Assembly: GCA_029557965.1 (NCBI GenBank)
Contig: JAKQIM010000067.1
Span: forward strand, 1 to 33,795
Direction: 5' to 3'
DNA: 33,795 bases
Source: Chloroflexota bacterium
Lineage (GTDB): Bacteria > Chloroflexota > Anaerolineae > Anaerolineales > UBA4823
Shown: positions 16,743-24,551 of the stretch, one piece after another
Layout: every line of letters begins with the position of its first letter
Numbering within the stretch: position 1 is the stretch's first letter
Position numbers and translations under genes: made by a program
The notes under the pieces: model-generated
The model's input: only the letters and a program-made list of their open reading frames with translations
What the model was told of the DNA's origin: nothing
Databases searched by the model: none

Positions 16743-16748
16743 TACAAT
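16743..16748 (+). promoter_or_regulatory. Candidate -10 box (TACAAT) of the metallopeptidase lipoprotein gene
   Basis: TACAAT lies on the plus strand 35 nt before ATG 16783, in the 90-bp divergent gap shared with the PHP gene. The match is one base from consensus and no clear -35 is seen. Confidence 0.3.
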
Positions 16749-16782
16749 TGCAAAAATATTTAGAGTGAAGAAAGAGACCCTT

Positions 16783-18228
16783 ATGCACCGTATCTTACCC
16801 GTATTGACCATCCTGATCCTGCTCTCGTTGGCCTGTTCAACCCTGGCGCCAACCCAAGAGCCCTTACCGACCAGCACAGCCGTGGCCGAAATTGCCACCG
16901 CCCAACCTTCTTCGACAACACCGGCTGATGAGCCGACTGCCACCCATGCGCCCGCCACACTTGCCCCCACCGCAGATGCCGGGACGGCTGAAGGCACCCC
17001 CACCGCCGAGACAAGCAGTGATACATTAGACCCAGCCATCGCGGCGCAAATGGATCAAATCCAACAGGACGTGATCGATCTGCGCGGCCTACAGCCCAAC
17101 GGCTCGTTCAGCCGCGCCCTGCTGACCCCCGAAGAGCTGCGCCAAAAGGTGCTGGACGATTTCTTCTCCGATTACAGCGCAGAAGAAGCTGCTGAAGATG
17201 CGGCTGTACTATCAGCCCTGGGCCTGCTGGAACCGGATTTTGACCTGATGAACTTCTACATTGATCTATACTCTGAGCAGGTAGCCGGTTATTACGACCA
17301 CGAAACCCGTGAGATGTACGTGGTTTTGGGAGAGGGTTTCAAGGGCACCGAACGCATGACCTACGCCCACGAATACACCCACGCCCTGCAAGACCAGACT
17401 TACGATATTGACGACGGCCTGGAATACAACGAAGACACTTGCAAAGACGATTCCGAACGCTGTGCGGGCATCCAGGCATTGATGGAAGGCGACGCCACCC
17501 TGTCAGAATACTTGTGGTACTTTAGCTACGGCACCCCGCAAGACCAGCAAGATGTAGAGTCTTTCTACGACTCTTACGAAAGCCCGGTTTACGACAGCGC
17601 CCCACCCTTCATGCAAGAGGATTTCCTCTTCGCCTACACCTACGGCCTGAGCTTCACCATGGGCCTGTGGCAAGAAGGCGGCTGGCCGGCGGTAGATGCG
17701 GCGTACGTCGACCTGCCGGATTCGACCGAGCAGATCATGCATCCCGAGTTGTACCCAGATGAAACCCCAATTTCCGTCGTCATCCCCGTAGATCTGACCG
17801 GCACGCTGGGCACCGATTGGAGCGAGATTGACAGCGGTTTGATGGGCGAGTGGTACACCTTCTTGATCTTGGGGCGCGGTATCGACCCCAATTTCCAGGT
17901 TGACGACACCACCGCCTTTGCCGCCGCGGCAGGCTGGGGCGGCGACGCCTACCAGGTCTTTCAGAACGCCGCCACCGGCCAAAGCGTGCTGGTGATGGTC
18001 ACCACCTGGGACAATGGAAGTGAACGCAGTGAGTTCGTTCAGGCCTTCCAGCAGTATGGCGACAAACGCTTTGGCGTACCGGCCGTTCAAGAAGGCGACG
18101 ACCTGCTGTGGGAATTTACCGACGGCTTCAACGGCCTGTATCTGGATACAGGTGTCTCTACCATCTGGATCTTGGGGCCAGACCGGGCGACGGTTGAACT
18201 GGTGGCCGACGCACTTTCAGTGCGATAA
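16783..18228 (+). CDS. Lipoprotein zinc metallopeptidase (HEYTH motif)
   Basis: 481 residues from ATG 16783; a GTG at 16765 in the same frame is an alternative, but AAAGAG sits 6 nt before the ATG. Residues 1-18 are a lipoprotein signal with lipobox LSLAC (Cys18), followed by a Thr/Pro/Ala-rich linker (about 25-85). The HExxH zinc motif lies in YAHEYTHALQDQ (HEYTH at 196-200), with a downstream EGDATLSEY (Glu235) as the probable third ligand. The segment HEYTHALQDQ is characteristic of a family of uncharacterised surface metallopeptidases common in Chloroflexota. It is predicted to be anchored on the outer face of the membrane and to cleave extracellular protein; the target is unknown. The gene ends at a bidirectional terminator shared with the patatin gene. 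Confidence 0.85.
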   Translation: MHRILPVLTILILLSLACSTLAPTQEPLPTSTAVAEIATAQPSSTTPADEPTATHAPATLAPTADAGTAEGTPTAETSSDTLDPAIAAQMDQIQQDVIDLRGLQPNGSFSRALLTPEELRQKVLDDFFSDYSAEEAAEDAAVLSALGLLEPDFDLMNFYIDLYSEQVAGYYDHETREMYVVLGEGFKGTERMTYAHEYTHALQDQTYDIDDGLEYNEDTCKDDSERCAGIQALMEGDATLSEYLWYFSYGTPQDQQDVESFYDSYESPVYDSAPPFMQEDFLFAYTYGLSFTMGLWQEGGWPAVDAAYVDLPDSTEQIMHPELYPDETPISVVIPVDLTGTLGTDWSEIDSGLMGEWYTFLILGRGIDPNFQVDDTTAFAAAAGWGGDAYQVFQNAATGQSVLVMVTTWDNGSERSEFVQAFQQYGDKRFGVPAVQEGDDLLWEFTDGFNGLYLDTGVSTIWILGPDRATVELVADALSVR

Positions 18229-18232
18229 AACC

Positions 18233-18282
18233 CCAAAAATAAGATGGGGTGGAGCTAATGCTCCACCCCATCTTATTTTTGG
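18233..18282. terminator. Perfect 23-bp bidirectional terminator
   Basis: 18233-18255 pairs without mismatch with 18260-18282 around a TAAT loop. The outer part of each arm is A/T-rich, so a U-run follows the GC-rich stem in both directions. It separates the plus-strand metallopeptidase gene from the minus-strand phospholipase gene, whose stop codon lies inside the right arm. Confidence 0.9.
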
Positions 18283-19202
18283 AAATTCTTTTTCAGCCAG
18301 GTGACCGCCGGGCGGATATCCACCCGGGCGGCAAGCTCCTTCAGGCGTGGGATTTGGGCCAGGTCGCCCAGGTCGATTGGCTCAGGCAAGACCGGGTCAA
18401 TGCGCTGGTAACGGCGCCCGAGCAAACGGGCAGCCTGGTAATCCGGCACATCCACGCTCCCTTCTAGCATGATGTCAATGAGCGGGCGTGCCCACTGCGT
18501 CCAACCCCAATCAGCGCTTTGAGCATTCAGATGGCGAGCATAACGGCCGGTGCCCACCGAGAGCAAAGCCACCTGCGTCAAGCGGCGGCCGCCGGTGCCG
18601 GCATCCAGGGTTTGGGCCAGGGCGCACATGCTGGGATTATTGGCCACCACCCCGCCATCAATATACCCCTGGTAAACGGGGAAGTAGCTGGGGGCCGCGG
18701 ATGTACGCAAGGCCACATCCACCACTTTCTCATCACCATCACTGCCGGGGCCGGGGAAGTTATGGAAGAACTTAGGCTTCCAGGTGCGCTGTCCATCCAG
18801 CACGCGCGGATTGCCGCCGCCGTTATCCAGATCAAAAGAAGAGATCAAGACCCGTCGCGGCAGTTGGCCCAGGGTTTGCTCCCCAAACTCGGCCTGTAGT
18901 ACATGCTTCAACCCGGCATTCGTGTATTCGGCGCCGAAGGCATTGCCGGCATCTTTCAAGTCATCCAAGAGCGAGTCGGCAAAGACCTCAGGGCCATCCC
19001 GTTCGTACATACAGGCCGCTTCAGATGGGGTTTTGCCCGCTGCCAACCCCAACGCCAGGATGCCCCCGGTGGAGCTGCCGGCAAACAGGTCTACCATGCT
19101 CAAAAAGCCGGGATAGGCCTCTTCCAGGCGTTCCAACAGGACCGCGGTAAGAATGCCACGGATACCGCCGCTGTCTAACGAGAGGATGCGGAATTTGACC
19201 AT
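18273..19202 (-). CDS. Patatin-like phospholipase
   Basis: 309 residues from ATG 19202 with GAGGAG upstream. Patatin signatures are complete: oxyanion loop SGGIRG (11-16), nucleophile elbow GSSTGG with Ser44, and catalytic Asp182 in DGGVVANNP. No signal peptide or transmembrane segment is seen, so it is cytoplasmic or injected, and it should hydrolyse acyl esters of phospholipids with a Ser-Asp dyad. It is the last gene of a compact minus-strand cluster: 15 bp after the DUF6765 gene, which follows the ANT(4')-like gene. Patatins also act as effectors in bacterial anti-phage systems, but no recognised cyclic-nucleotide synthase is encoded here. A housekeeping or defence role cannot be decided from sequence. 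Confidence 0.9.
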   Translation of the reverse strand: MVKFRILSLDSGGIRGILTAVLLERLEEAYPGFLSMVDLFAGSSTGGILALGLAAGKTPSEAACMYERDGPEVFADSLLDDLKDAGNAFGAEYTNAGLKHVLQAEFGEQTLGQLPRRVLISSFDLDNGGGNPRVLDGQRTWKPKFFHNFPGPGSDGDEKVVDVALRTSAAPSYFPVYQGYIDGGVVANNPSMCALAQTLDAGTGGRRLTQVALLSVGTGRYARHLNAQSADWGWTQWARPLIDIMLEGSVDVPDYQAARLLGRRYQRIDPVLPEPIDLGDLAQIPRLKELAARVDIRPAVTWLKKNFQK

Positions 19203-19217
19203 CGCGCGTCTTCTCCT

Positions 19218-20324
19218 CTAAGGCAGGTTTTCGAGCACAAAATGGCGCTGGCGCAGGGCTGCGCGGTGGAAGTGCACCCAACGCGAGTTCCAGAAATTGG
19301 GGCGCGAGCGCAAAGGCAGCATCTGGTACCAATCTCGTTCGCTGTAGCCATCCCAATCCACGTCACCTTCCAGGGCTTCGCGCCGCCAGGTTGAATGGTC
19401 ATAGGCGTACAGCTCACCGGCTGAGCTGAACCAATCTCCAAAGGTCTTCTGCCAGGCCTGGCAGCGCAGATCCAGGTTCTTTTCTTGATACGAACGGTAG
19501 GCGCGCAGATTGGAACGATCGAGCGTAGTGGGCTTCTTGCCAGGGTCGGCAAACAGCGTGCGGAGCTGGGGCTCCAGAACGTTCCAGGGCACAAGCGGAG
19601 AAGGGCTGATCTTATCGACTGGCACCAGCTTATGGTAGATCGAGCGCGCGGCGTGGATGAACAACTCAACATTGTCGCGTTCAATCTGCCGGCGTTCAGG
19701 GGTGCAAAGATAGAAGCGCCATTTTTGATAAGACAGATCGGGGAAGTGCCCGGCCTCAGCATGGCCAATTTGGGGAAGAATATCGAAAAGCAGGTTCTCT
19801 GCCAGGGGGTGATCCCAGCGGCGCGTCTCACGATGATACGTCGAAATCTCTTCCACGTCATTTTCGCCGTGCTCCTTGCGCCCCGAAAAATCCTGGTGCG
19901 CCCAAGAATCGGCATACGCATGCAAGGCCACGCCAATGCGGCAAAGGCGGCGGGTATTCTCTTCCAGGGGTTCCTTGCAGGCCTGGTCGATCAACAGTTC
20001 CGTAAAGGGCGAGCCCGGGCGGGTGATAAAGGAGAAATTTGGCGCAAGGGGGTCAAAAGGCCTGGCAGGCAAGAAGTGAAAGGGAATCCAAACCCGTTTC
20101 TGGGCCGACCAGGCCAGGCTGGCAACAGCATCCAGGCCCTGGTAGCAGGTGCAGACGGGGTCGAACTTCAAGTAGCCCCCGCCAATGTCAATCCGGATCA
20201 GCTCGCTCTCGGTGGCGTTATCCACATATTGAGAAGCATAAGCGATCGTCAGGGCGTCGGCGGGGTTAAAGCCCGCCGCACGGCACAAGACAGCAATGGC
20301 GAAATAATGGAAATCCTTTTGCAT
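19218..20324 (-). CDS. DUF6765 family protein (possible zinc-phospholipase-C-like fold)
   Basis: 368 residues from ATG 20324 with Shine-Dalgarno GGGAGGAG. The start MQKDFHYFAIAVLCRAAGF, the segment ALTIAYASQYVD and the conserved HAYADSWAHQDFSG and GHAEAGHFPD are hallmarks of the uncharacterised DUF6765 family. The spacing of His and Asp residues recalls all-helical zinc-dependent phospholipase C/nuclease enzymes, so a metal-dependent hydrolase is a reasonable guess but unproven. There is no signal peptide. The gene sits 16 bp after the ANT(4')-like gene and 15 bp before the patatin gene. Pairing with a phospholipase supports a role on lipids or membranes. Family assignment is from memory. Confidence 0.7.
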   Translation of the reverse strand: MQKDFHYFAIAVLCRAAGFNPADALTIAYASQYVDNATESELIRIDIGGGYLKFDPVCTCYQGLDAVASLAWSAQKRVWIPFHFLPARPFDPLAPNFSFITRPGSPFTELLIDQACKEPLEENTRRLCRIGVALHAYADSWAHQDFSGRKEHGENDVEEISTYHRETRRWDHPLAENLLFDILPQIGHAEAGHFPDLSYQKWRFYLCTPERRQIERDNVELFIHAARSIYHKLVPVDKISPSPLVPWNVLEPQLRTLFADPGKKPTTLDRSNLRAYRSYQEKNLDLRCQAWQKTFGDWFSSAGELYAYDHSTWRREALEGDVDWDGYSERDWYQMLPLRSRPNFWNSRWVHFHRAALRQRHFVLENLP

Positions 20325-20340
20325 TTTGGCTCCTCCCGTT

Positions 20341-21108
20341 TCAATTCTTCAGTAGGTCTTCAAGGGTATCCACCAGGCCCATCCCCCGCCCCTCGGCCCA
20401 CTGCTCAATGCCCTCCCAGAAGGCATTCACCGCCCGCATGATCGGCTGGGAGCGGGCCAGCCGCCCAGACATCACCAACTGCGCCAATTCAGCATACCCG
20501 GGCGGGGCACCGGGCAGGGTCAACGATTCATCCCACATGCAGGAGGTGGTGGTAAAGAGGTGGTGGTTAGCCAACCCCACCAGGCAGGCCCCAGCCCTGG
20601 CCAGTTCTAACGTATAGTAAGGCAGCACCACCCGGTTGCCGGCCGCATTTGCATTGCGCAGTTTGCCCACCAGCTCGTAGATCGTGCCAATGATCAGTTC
20701 TCGCATGGCAAGCTCAAAGGCTTGGTCTGAGTGGTCAAGGGCCGCGGCGCGCAAGCGAGGGAAGAAAGCATCTGGATCGTAGAGCGCTTCCACGTTAACC
20801 ACCCCGCCGTGGGTGATGGGCCATTCCCCCTCCACCTGGGCCGCCCAGCGCAGCAGCACATCCGCGCTATTGACGTCCACCTCAGCTTTCCAAGGCCCGT
20901 TTGACCACTCATAACAGGTCTCAATCCCATCCCCGCGTAACACACAGTGCATCTCGATATCCGAGAAGGGGCCGTCGGTGCCACGCGCCAGCGAGCCGTA
21001 CACGCCCAGGGCCAGCAGGTCGGCGGCATAATGCGCTCGGACGGCAGATGCAATCCGGCGCATATTTTCCAGGCGCTCATCGTGTGCAATCGGGCAAGGC
21101 CCCTTCAT
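20341..21108 (-). CDS. ANT(4')-like aminoglycoside (kanamycin) nucleotidyltransferase
   Basis: 255 residues from ATG 21108, whose ATGA overlaps the stop of the upstream lipoprotein gene; the same frame upstream codes only a Gly-rich non-homologous stretch. The protein appears collinear with staphylococcal ANT(4')-I, as I remember that sequence, without gaps through the first 150 residues. It has the nucleotidyltransferase motif VYGSL..GTDGP.SDIE, with D50 and E52 as metal ligands, E67 and E76, the catalytic base E145 and K149 in YELVGK. The C-terminal helical KNTase domain (ARAGACLVGL, LVMSGRLARSQ, NAFWEGIEQW) is also complete. Known members transfer AMP from ATP to the 4' hydroxyl of kanamycin-type drugs. 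Whether this distant homologue confers resistance, or modifies another sugar or amine, is not shown. Confidence 0.88.
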   Translation of the reverse strand: MKGPCPIAHDERLENMRRIASAVRAHYAADLLALGVYGSLARGTDGPFSDIEMHCVLRGDGIETCYEWSNGPWKAEVDVNSADVLLRWAAQVEGEWPITHGGVVNVEALYDPDAFFPRLRAAALDHSDQAFELAMRELIIGTIYELVGKLRNANAAGNRVVLPYYTLELARAGACLVGLANHHLFTTTSCMWDESLTLPGAPPGYAELAQLVMSGRLARSQPIMRAVNAFWEGIEQWAEGRGMGLVDTLEDLLKN

Positions 21109-22442
21109 GGCATCACCACCTGCGAAATCATTCCATCCACCGCCACCACCCACAGGCTGTCGCCGGCAGGGATAAGGGTCAGGATAGGCACGCCCGGCGT
21201 ATCCAGGTCAAGCACCGCCATCACCTGTCGGCTGGCTGTGTCCACACCAAGCAGGCGGGCACCCTGAGCCACCCACAAACGCCCAGCCACATAAGCGGCC
21301 TGAGAACCGCACACCCCCAGCACATCCCCATAAGGGCCGGTATCCGGGTCCACCGCCAGGATGCTGTAATCGCCATACATGCCCTGCACCGGCACCCACA
21401 GCACTTGCAGCTTCTCATCATAAGCCGGGGCATTGGGGAAAGTTTCTACCGGCATCTCGATATAGGAGTGCATCGCTTGTGCTAGCGGGTCGATGCGCAC
21501 CAGGTGCATGCCGCCCATGGCCTCGACCGCCGCCCAAACCCAGCCGCCGCCATAGGACAGGCCGCGCACGTAGAACGAATCGAATGCCACCGGCGGAGCC
21601 CAAAGCGGGTTAAGCATGCCATCCACCGGGCTGGCTGTGCTGGGGTCATAGGCTTGCAGTACGGCGCTCTCTGATCCCTGGAAGGCCGCCCACAAAGTCT
21701 CGCCGTCGCTGGCCAGGCCTTGCAGATCCGTGTAACCCTCATCCGCCGGGCCAAGCAGCGCGTACATACCGGCGTACAATTCGGACGAGTTGGGATCAAA
21801 AGCATCGGCCATGCCAAAACCACGCGCCGAGAGCCACAACCAGCCGTTGCCAGCCGCGCCCAGCTCGGTAGAGCCAACGCCATAAAAAGATTGGGCCGCT
21901 TCCAGGCTCTCTGCCTGGTAAGCCGGGGCCGGCTGCGCTCCGGCGGCGAACAACACATTCCAGGTGGCTTCATCCAGCGTGCCGTTCGCCTCCAGGCCGT
22001 TCACTTCCTGGAAGTGCCGCACAGCATAAGCCGTCTGGAGGGTATAAAAAGGCGAGTTCGACCAATCAACATCATGGCAGATTTCGTAACCCAGCTCTTC
22101 AAGGCGGTCTTTGACCTGGGAACCCATCTCGTAGGGCACGGGCGGGTCCACATACGCATACACCTGGCCGGGATAGGCCAGGCTGGCCCCCTCCAGAGGT
22201 GGGTCACCAGGGGGTACAGGGGTAGGCGGCAGAGAAGTGGCCGAAAGCTGGGGTTCGGGGAAGGGCGTGGGCGATGGCTGAACCAGCTCAGAGGCCAGGG
22301 CGGGCGTGTGGGTTGGGGTCTGGGCGGGCGGCACCGGGCCGGTTGGCCCGCTCAGCAGGGTCTGGCAAGAGAGCGAAAGCAGCAAGGGAATTACAAACCA
22401 GGCCAGCCCAAGAGACGACTTACGGGTACGGGAATGAGGCAT
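21105..22442 (-). CDS. Lipoprotein with peptidoglycan-binding domain and beta-propeller
   Basis: 445 residues from ATG 22442, chosen for Shine-Dalgarno GGAGG 8 nt upstream. It has a twin-Arg-free lipoprotein signal MPHSRTRKSS plus core and lipobox LLSLSC (Cys26), then a Pro/Thr-rich linker (30-85). A peptidoglycan-binding type 1 domain covers about 107-166 (VKDRLEELGYE, AVRHFQEVNGLEANGTLDEATW). The rest (about 180-445) consists of repeated WLW, LWAAFQG, GWVWAAVEA and LWVPVQG blades, as in six- or seven-bladed propellers of the YncE/Vgb kind. It should be tethered to membrane and cell wall on the outer surface. It is the first gene of the cluster with the ANT(4')-like, DUF6765 and patatin genes, to which it is coupled by a 4-bp overlap. 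Confidence 0.83.
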   Translation of the reverse strand: MPHSRTRKSSLGLAWFVIPLLLSLSCQTLLSGPTGPVPPAQTPTHTPALASELVQPSPTPFPEPQLSATSLPPTPVPPGDPPLEGASLAYPGQVYAYVDPPVPYEMGSQVKDRLEELGYEICHDVDWSNSPFYTLQTAYAVRHFQEVNGLEANGTLDEATWNVLFAAGAQPAPAYQAESLEAAQSFYGVGSTELGAAGNGWLWLSARGFGMADAFDPNSSELYAGMYALLGPADEGYTDLQGLASDGETLWAAFQGSESAVLQAYDPSTASPVDGMLNPLWAPPVAFDSFYVRGLSYGGGWVWAAVEAMGGMHLVRIDPLAQAMHSYIEMPVETFPNAPAYDEKLQVLWVPVQGMYGDYSILAVDPDTGPYGDVLGVCGSQAAYVAGRLWVAQGARLLGVDTASRQVMAVLDLDTPGVPILTLIPAGDSLWVVAVDGMISQVVMP

Positions 22443-22508
22443 CGTGGGTTCCTCCATTCGATCAAGTCCCGTTGTGCGGGTATGTACCAGCAAAACCGTT
22501 TCCGAACG

Positions 22509-22526
22509 AATTGACGCGCGTTAATT
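22509..22526. promoter_or_regulatory. 18-bp near-palindrome before the lipoprotein cluster
   Basis: aattgacgcgcgttaatt has one mismatched pair and touches the stop of the PfkB gene, 67 bp before the next start. It could be an operator for the downstream cluster. No strong terminator is visible here, so readthrough from the cobalamin operon is possible. Confidence 0.3.
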
Positions 22527-23462
22527 CTACCCCACTTGCGCCCTGAGAAAAGCCTCAACTTGCGGCAAAGAAGGCAAAGCGGCCCGCCCACCCAGCGCCT
22601 GGCTGTTGAGCGCCGCCACGGCGCTGGCCAGGGCCGCCGTTTGCCGCAGGGGCAGGCCGCGCAGCAGGCCGAACAAAAAAGCCCCGTGGTAGGCATCGCC
22701 ACAGCCGGTCGTATCCACCACCTGGGGCATACAAAAGGCCGGTTGGTGGAAAGAGCCCGCCGCCTTGGGGAAGACCCAACTGCCATTGACACCATCTGTG
22801 ATCACTACCAAAGACGGGCCTTCGGCCAGCAGGGCCTGGGCGGCAGGCCGGATGGCATCGCAAGCAGTGTATTCGGCGGCAAAGGCGCGCGCCACGATAC
22901 AGATATCCACCAGGGGCAGCAGTTGGCGCAGGTCAGGGCGGTAACGACCGGCTCCACCGTCAAATGAGACCCGCACCCCGGCCTGGCGCGCCAGGTCGGC
23001 GGCGTGCAGGCAGGCCGCCCAATGCCGGCCGTTGAGATGCAAAAAGCGCGCCCCCTGCACCAGCGCGGCGGGCAGCTCTTCTGGCAGCAGATCACCGGCG
23101 TTCTTGGGCGAATAGACAATCGCCCGTTGGCCGCTGCCCGCCTGCACCAGGATCGAGGCCAGGCCCGAAGACTGGCCCGGCCGGCGCACGATGAAACGCG
23201 TCTCGACGCCCAGGGCGGCAAACTCATCCAAGATCTGCCGGGCGCGCCAATCATCCCCCAGGGCATCCAACATCGCCGTACGCGCCCCCAGGCGTGCCAG
23301 GGCCGCCAACGCGCTGGCTACCGGGCCGCCGCCCTGCACCCCCATCGCCAGGGCCGGCTGGGTATCATCGCCGGTCGGGAAATGTTCCACCAGGGCCAGG
23401 ATGTCGACGGTAGAGACACCCAGGCCTACCACATCATAATTGTGCGAGGCAGGAAACGTCAT
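22527..23462 (-). CDS. PfkB-family carbohydrate/nucleoside kinase
   Basis: 311 residues from ATG 23462, with GGGGTG 6 nt upstream (ATG 23468 or GTG 23471 are alternatives). The ribokinase fold is seen from VVGLGVSTVDIL at the N-terminus, through the GGGPVASALAALARLG sugar-site glycine segment, to the PfkB signature 2 DTTGCGDAYHGAF with its catalytic Asp. Only the usual Ala/Ala-Gly of DTxGAGD is changed to Cys. It is cytoplasmic and transfers phosphate from ATP to a hydroxyl of a sugar or nucleoside; the substrate is not predictable. It follows the ECF T-component gene by 21 bp and so falls under the cobalamin riboswitch, hinting at a salvage substrate taken up by that transporter. This link is inference. 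Confidence 0.88.
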   Translation of the reverse strand: MTFPASHNYDVVGLGVSTVDILALVEHFPTGDDTQPALAMGVQGGGPVASALAALARLGARTAMLDALGDDWRARQILDEFAALGVETRFIVRRPGQSSGLASILVQAGSGQRAIVYSPKNAGDLLPEELPAALVQGARFLHLNGRHWAACLHAADLARQAGVRVSFDGGAGRYRPDLRQLLPLVDICIVARAFAAEYTACDAIRPAAQALLAEGPSLVVITDGVNGSWVFPKAAGSFHQPAFCMPQVVDTTGCGDAYHGAFLFGLLRGLPLRQTAALASAVAALNSQALGGRAALPSLPQVEAFLRAQVG

Positions 23463-23483
23463 TGGCATCACCCCATGCTTAGC

Positions 23484-24551
23484 TCATACGGGGTCAGCCT
23501 GCCGGAGCCAGGGCAAAAAGGTCAGGATGGCAGGCGCCAGCAGCCCCAGGGTAGCTACCCCCAACCAGGGATTAAAAGGAGGCAAGGCCAGGGCAGGGTA
23601 TGGGCTGTACCACAGGCCATCTTGGGCCGCCGGTTGGAGGTAAGCCGCCAGGACCAAGAGCACGCCGAAGCAGGCCAGGCTGTCCCAGGCTGACCAGCGC
23701 CAGCGCCGGTAGCTGCTGCGCGGCATACTGCGGCCCATGGCCCACAAGCCGCCCAACACCAGGGCCGCCCCGCCGGCAGCCAGCACACCCCCCAGCGGGC
23801 CGCCATACCCGGTCAAATCCAGCAGCCAGCCGCCCATCAGCAGCAGCATACCAGGCAAGATCGCCAGGCGCGGCGAGAGCCAGGCGCGGCGGGCAGTGCC
23901 AGGCTGCGTGGGTTGGCTGGCGAAGCCGCGCGCCGTCATGGCCTCGGCAAGCTGTAGGGCGTGCTCCAGCCCGCTGACCAAGAGCGGCACCAACAGGGGC
24001 AGCCAGTCGCGCAGGCCGCGCAAGCGGTGGCCGCGCACCGCCTGCGCCTCACGCACTTGCTGGAACTGGCGCAGGGTGGTGGGCACATAGGTCACTGCGA
24101 TCGAGGCAATGACCGCCACCGGATAGTAGGTGCGCGGGATCATGCGCACCAGGGACTGCACCGGCAGCACCTGGTTCAGCAGGGCAAATGCAGCAAACAT
24201 GCCCGCCAAAGCCAGGCCGTTAATGGCCCCGTAAACCACCCCTTCGAGAGTCACCGGACCGCTGAAGAGCGGCAGGCGTCCCGGGATGGTGAACAGGCGC
24301 GTCTGGCCTACGTGCGAGGTAAAGGCGTTAAAGAGCGCTGCCAGGCCAATGACCAGGAGGGCAAATTTGAAGGGAGAGATGGGGCGCAGCCTGCCCGCCG
24401 CGGCAGAGGCATCTCCAGGCCCGGCAGTGCGCCAGGCCTGGGCCACCAAAAGCAGGCACAGCCAGATGAGGAGCAAATACAAGGGGTTGCGGGTGACCGA
24501 AAGCGCCACCAACGCCCCCGCCAGCCAGGCGCCCCAGGCCCAGGGATGCAT
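23484..24551 (-). CDS. ecfT: ECF transporter transmembrane (T) component
   Basis: 355 residues from ATG 24551, whose first base is shared with the stop of the S-component gene (TGATG); the long in-frame upstream extension runs into that gene and is not real. It is a polytopic membrane protein. The two coupling-helix motifs of EcfT/CbiQ proteins are present: AQAVRGHR (about 169-176) and EAMTARGF (about 203-210), which contact the ATPase subunits. Classic EcfT is about 265 residues; the extra C-terminal roughly 90 residues add further hydrophobic helices. No EcfA ATPase gene is nearby, so the module must borrow ATPases from elsewhere. Together with the S component and the riboswitch it should drive uptake of a corrinoid or precursor. 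Confidence 0.88.
   Translation of the reverse strand: MHPWAWGAWLAGALVALSVTRNPLYLLLIWLCLLLVAQAWRTAGPGDASAAAGRLRPISPFKFALLVIGLAALFNAFTSHVGQTRLFTIPGRLPLFSGPVTLEGVVYGAINGLALAGMFAAFALLNQVLPVQSLVRMIPRTYYPVAVIASIAVTYVPTTLRQFQQVREAQAVRGHRLRGLRDWLPLLVPLLVSGLEHALQLAEAMTARGFASQPTQPGTARRAWLSPRLAILPGMLLLMGGWLLDLTGYGGPLGGVLAAGGAALVLGGLWAMGRSMPRSSYRRWRWSAWDSLACFGVLLVLAAYLQPAAQDGLWYSPYPALALPPFNPWLGVATLGLLAPAILTFLPWLRQADPV

Noticed and set aside
18273-21108. CBASS anti-phage system (nucleotidyltransferase plus patatin effector)
   Set aside because: The nucleotidyltransferase is collinear with the aminoglycoside enzyme ANT(4') including its C-terminal KNTase domain, and not with CD-NTases. A DUF6765 gene lies between it and the patatin gene, and no Cap2/Cap3 genes are present. 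I keep the cluster only as a general point of interest.
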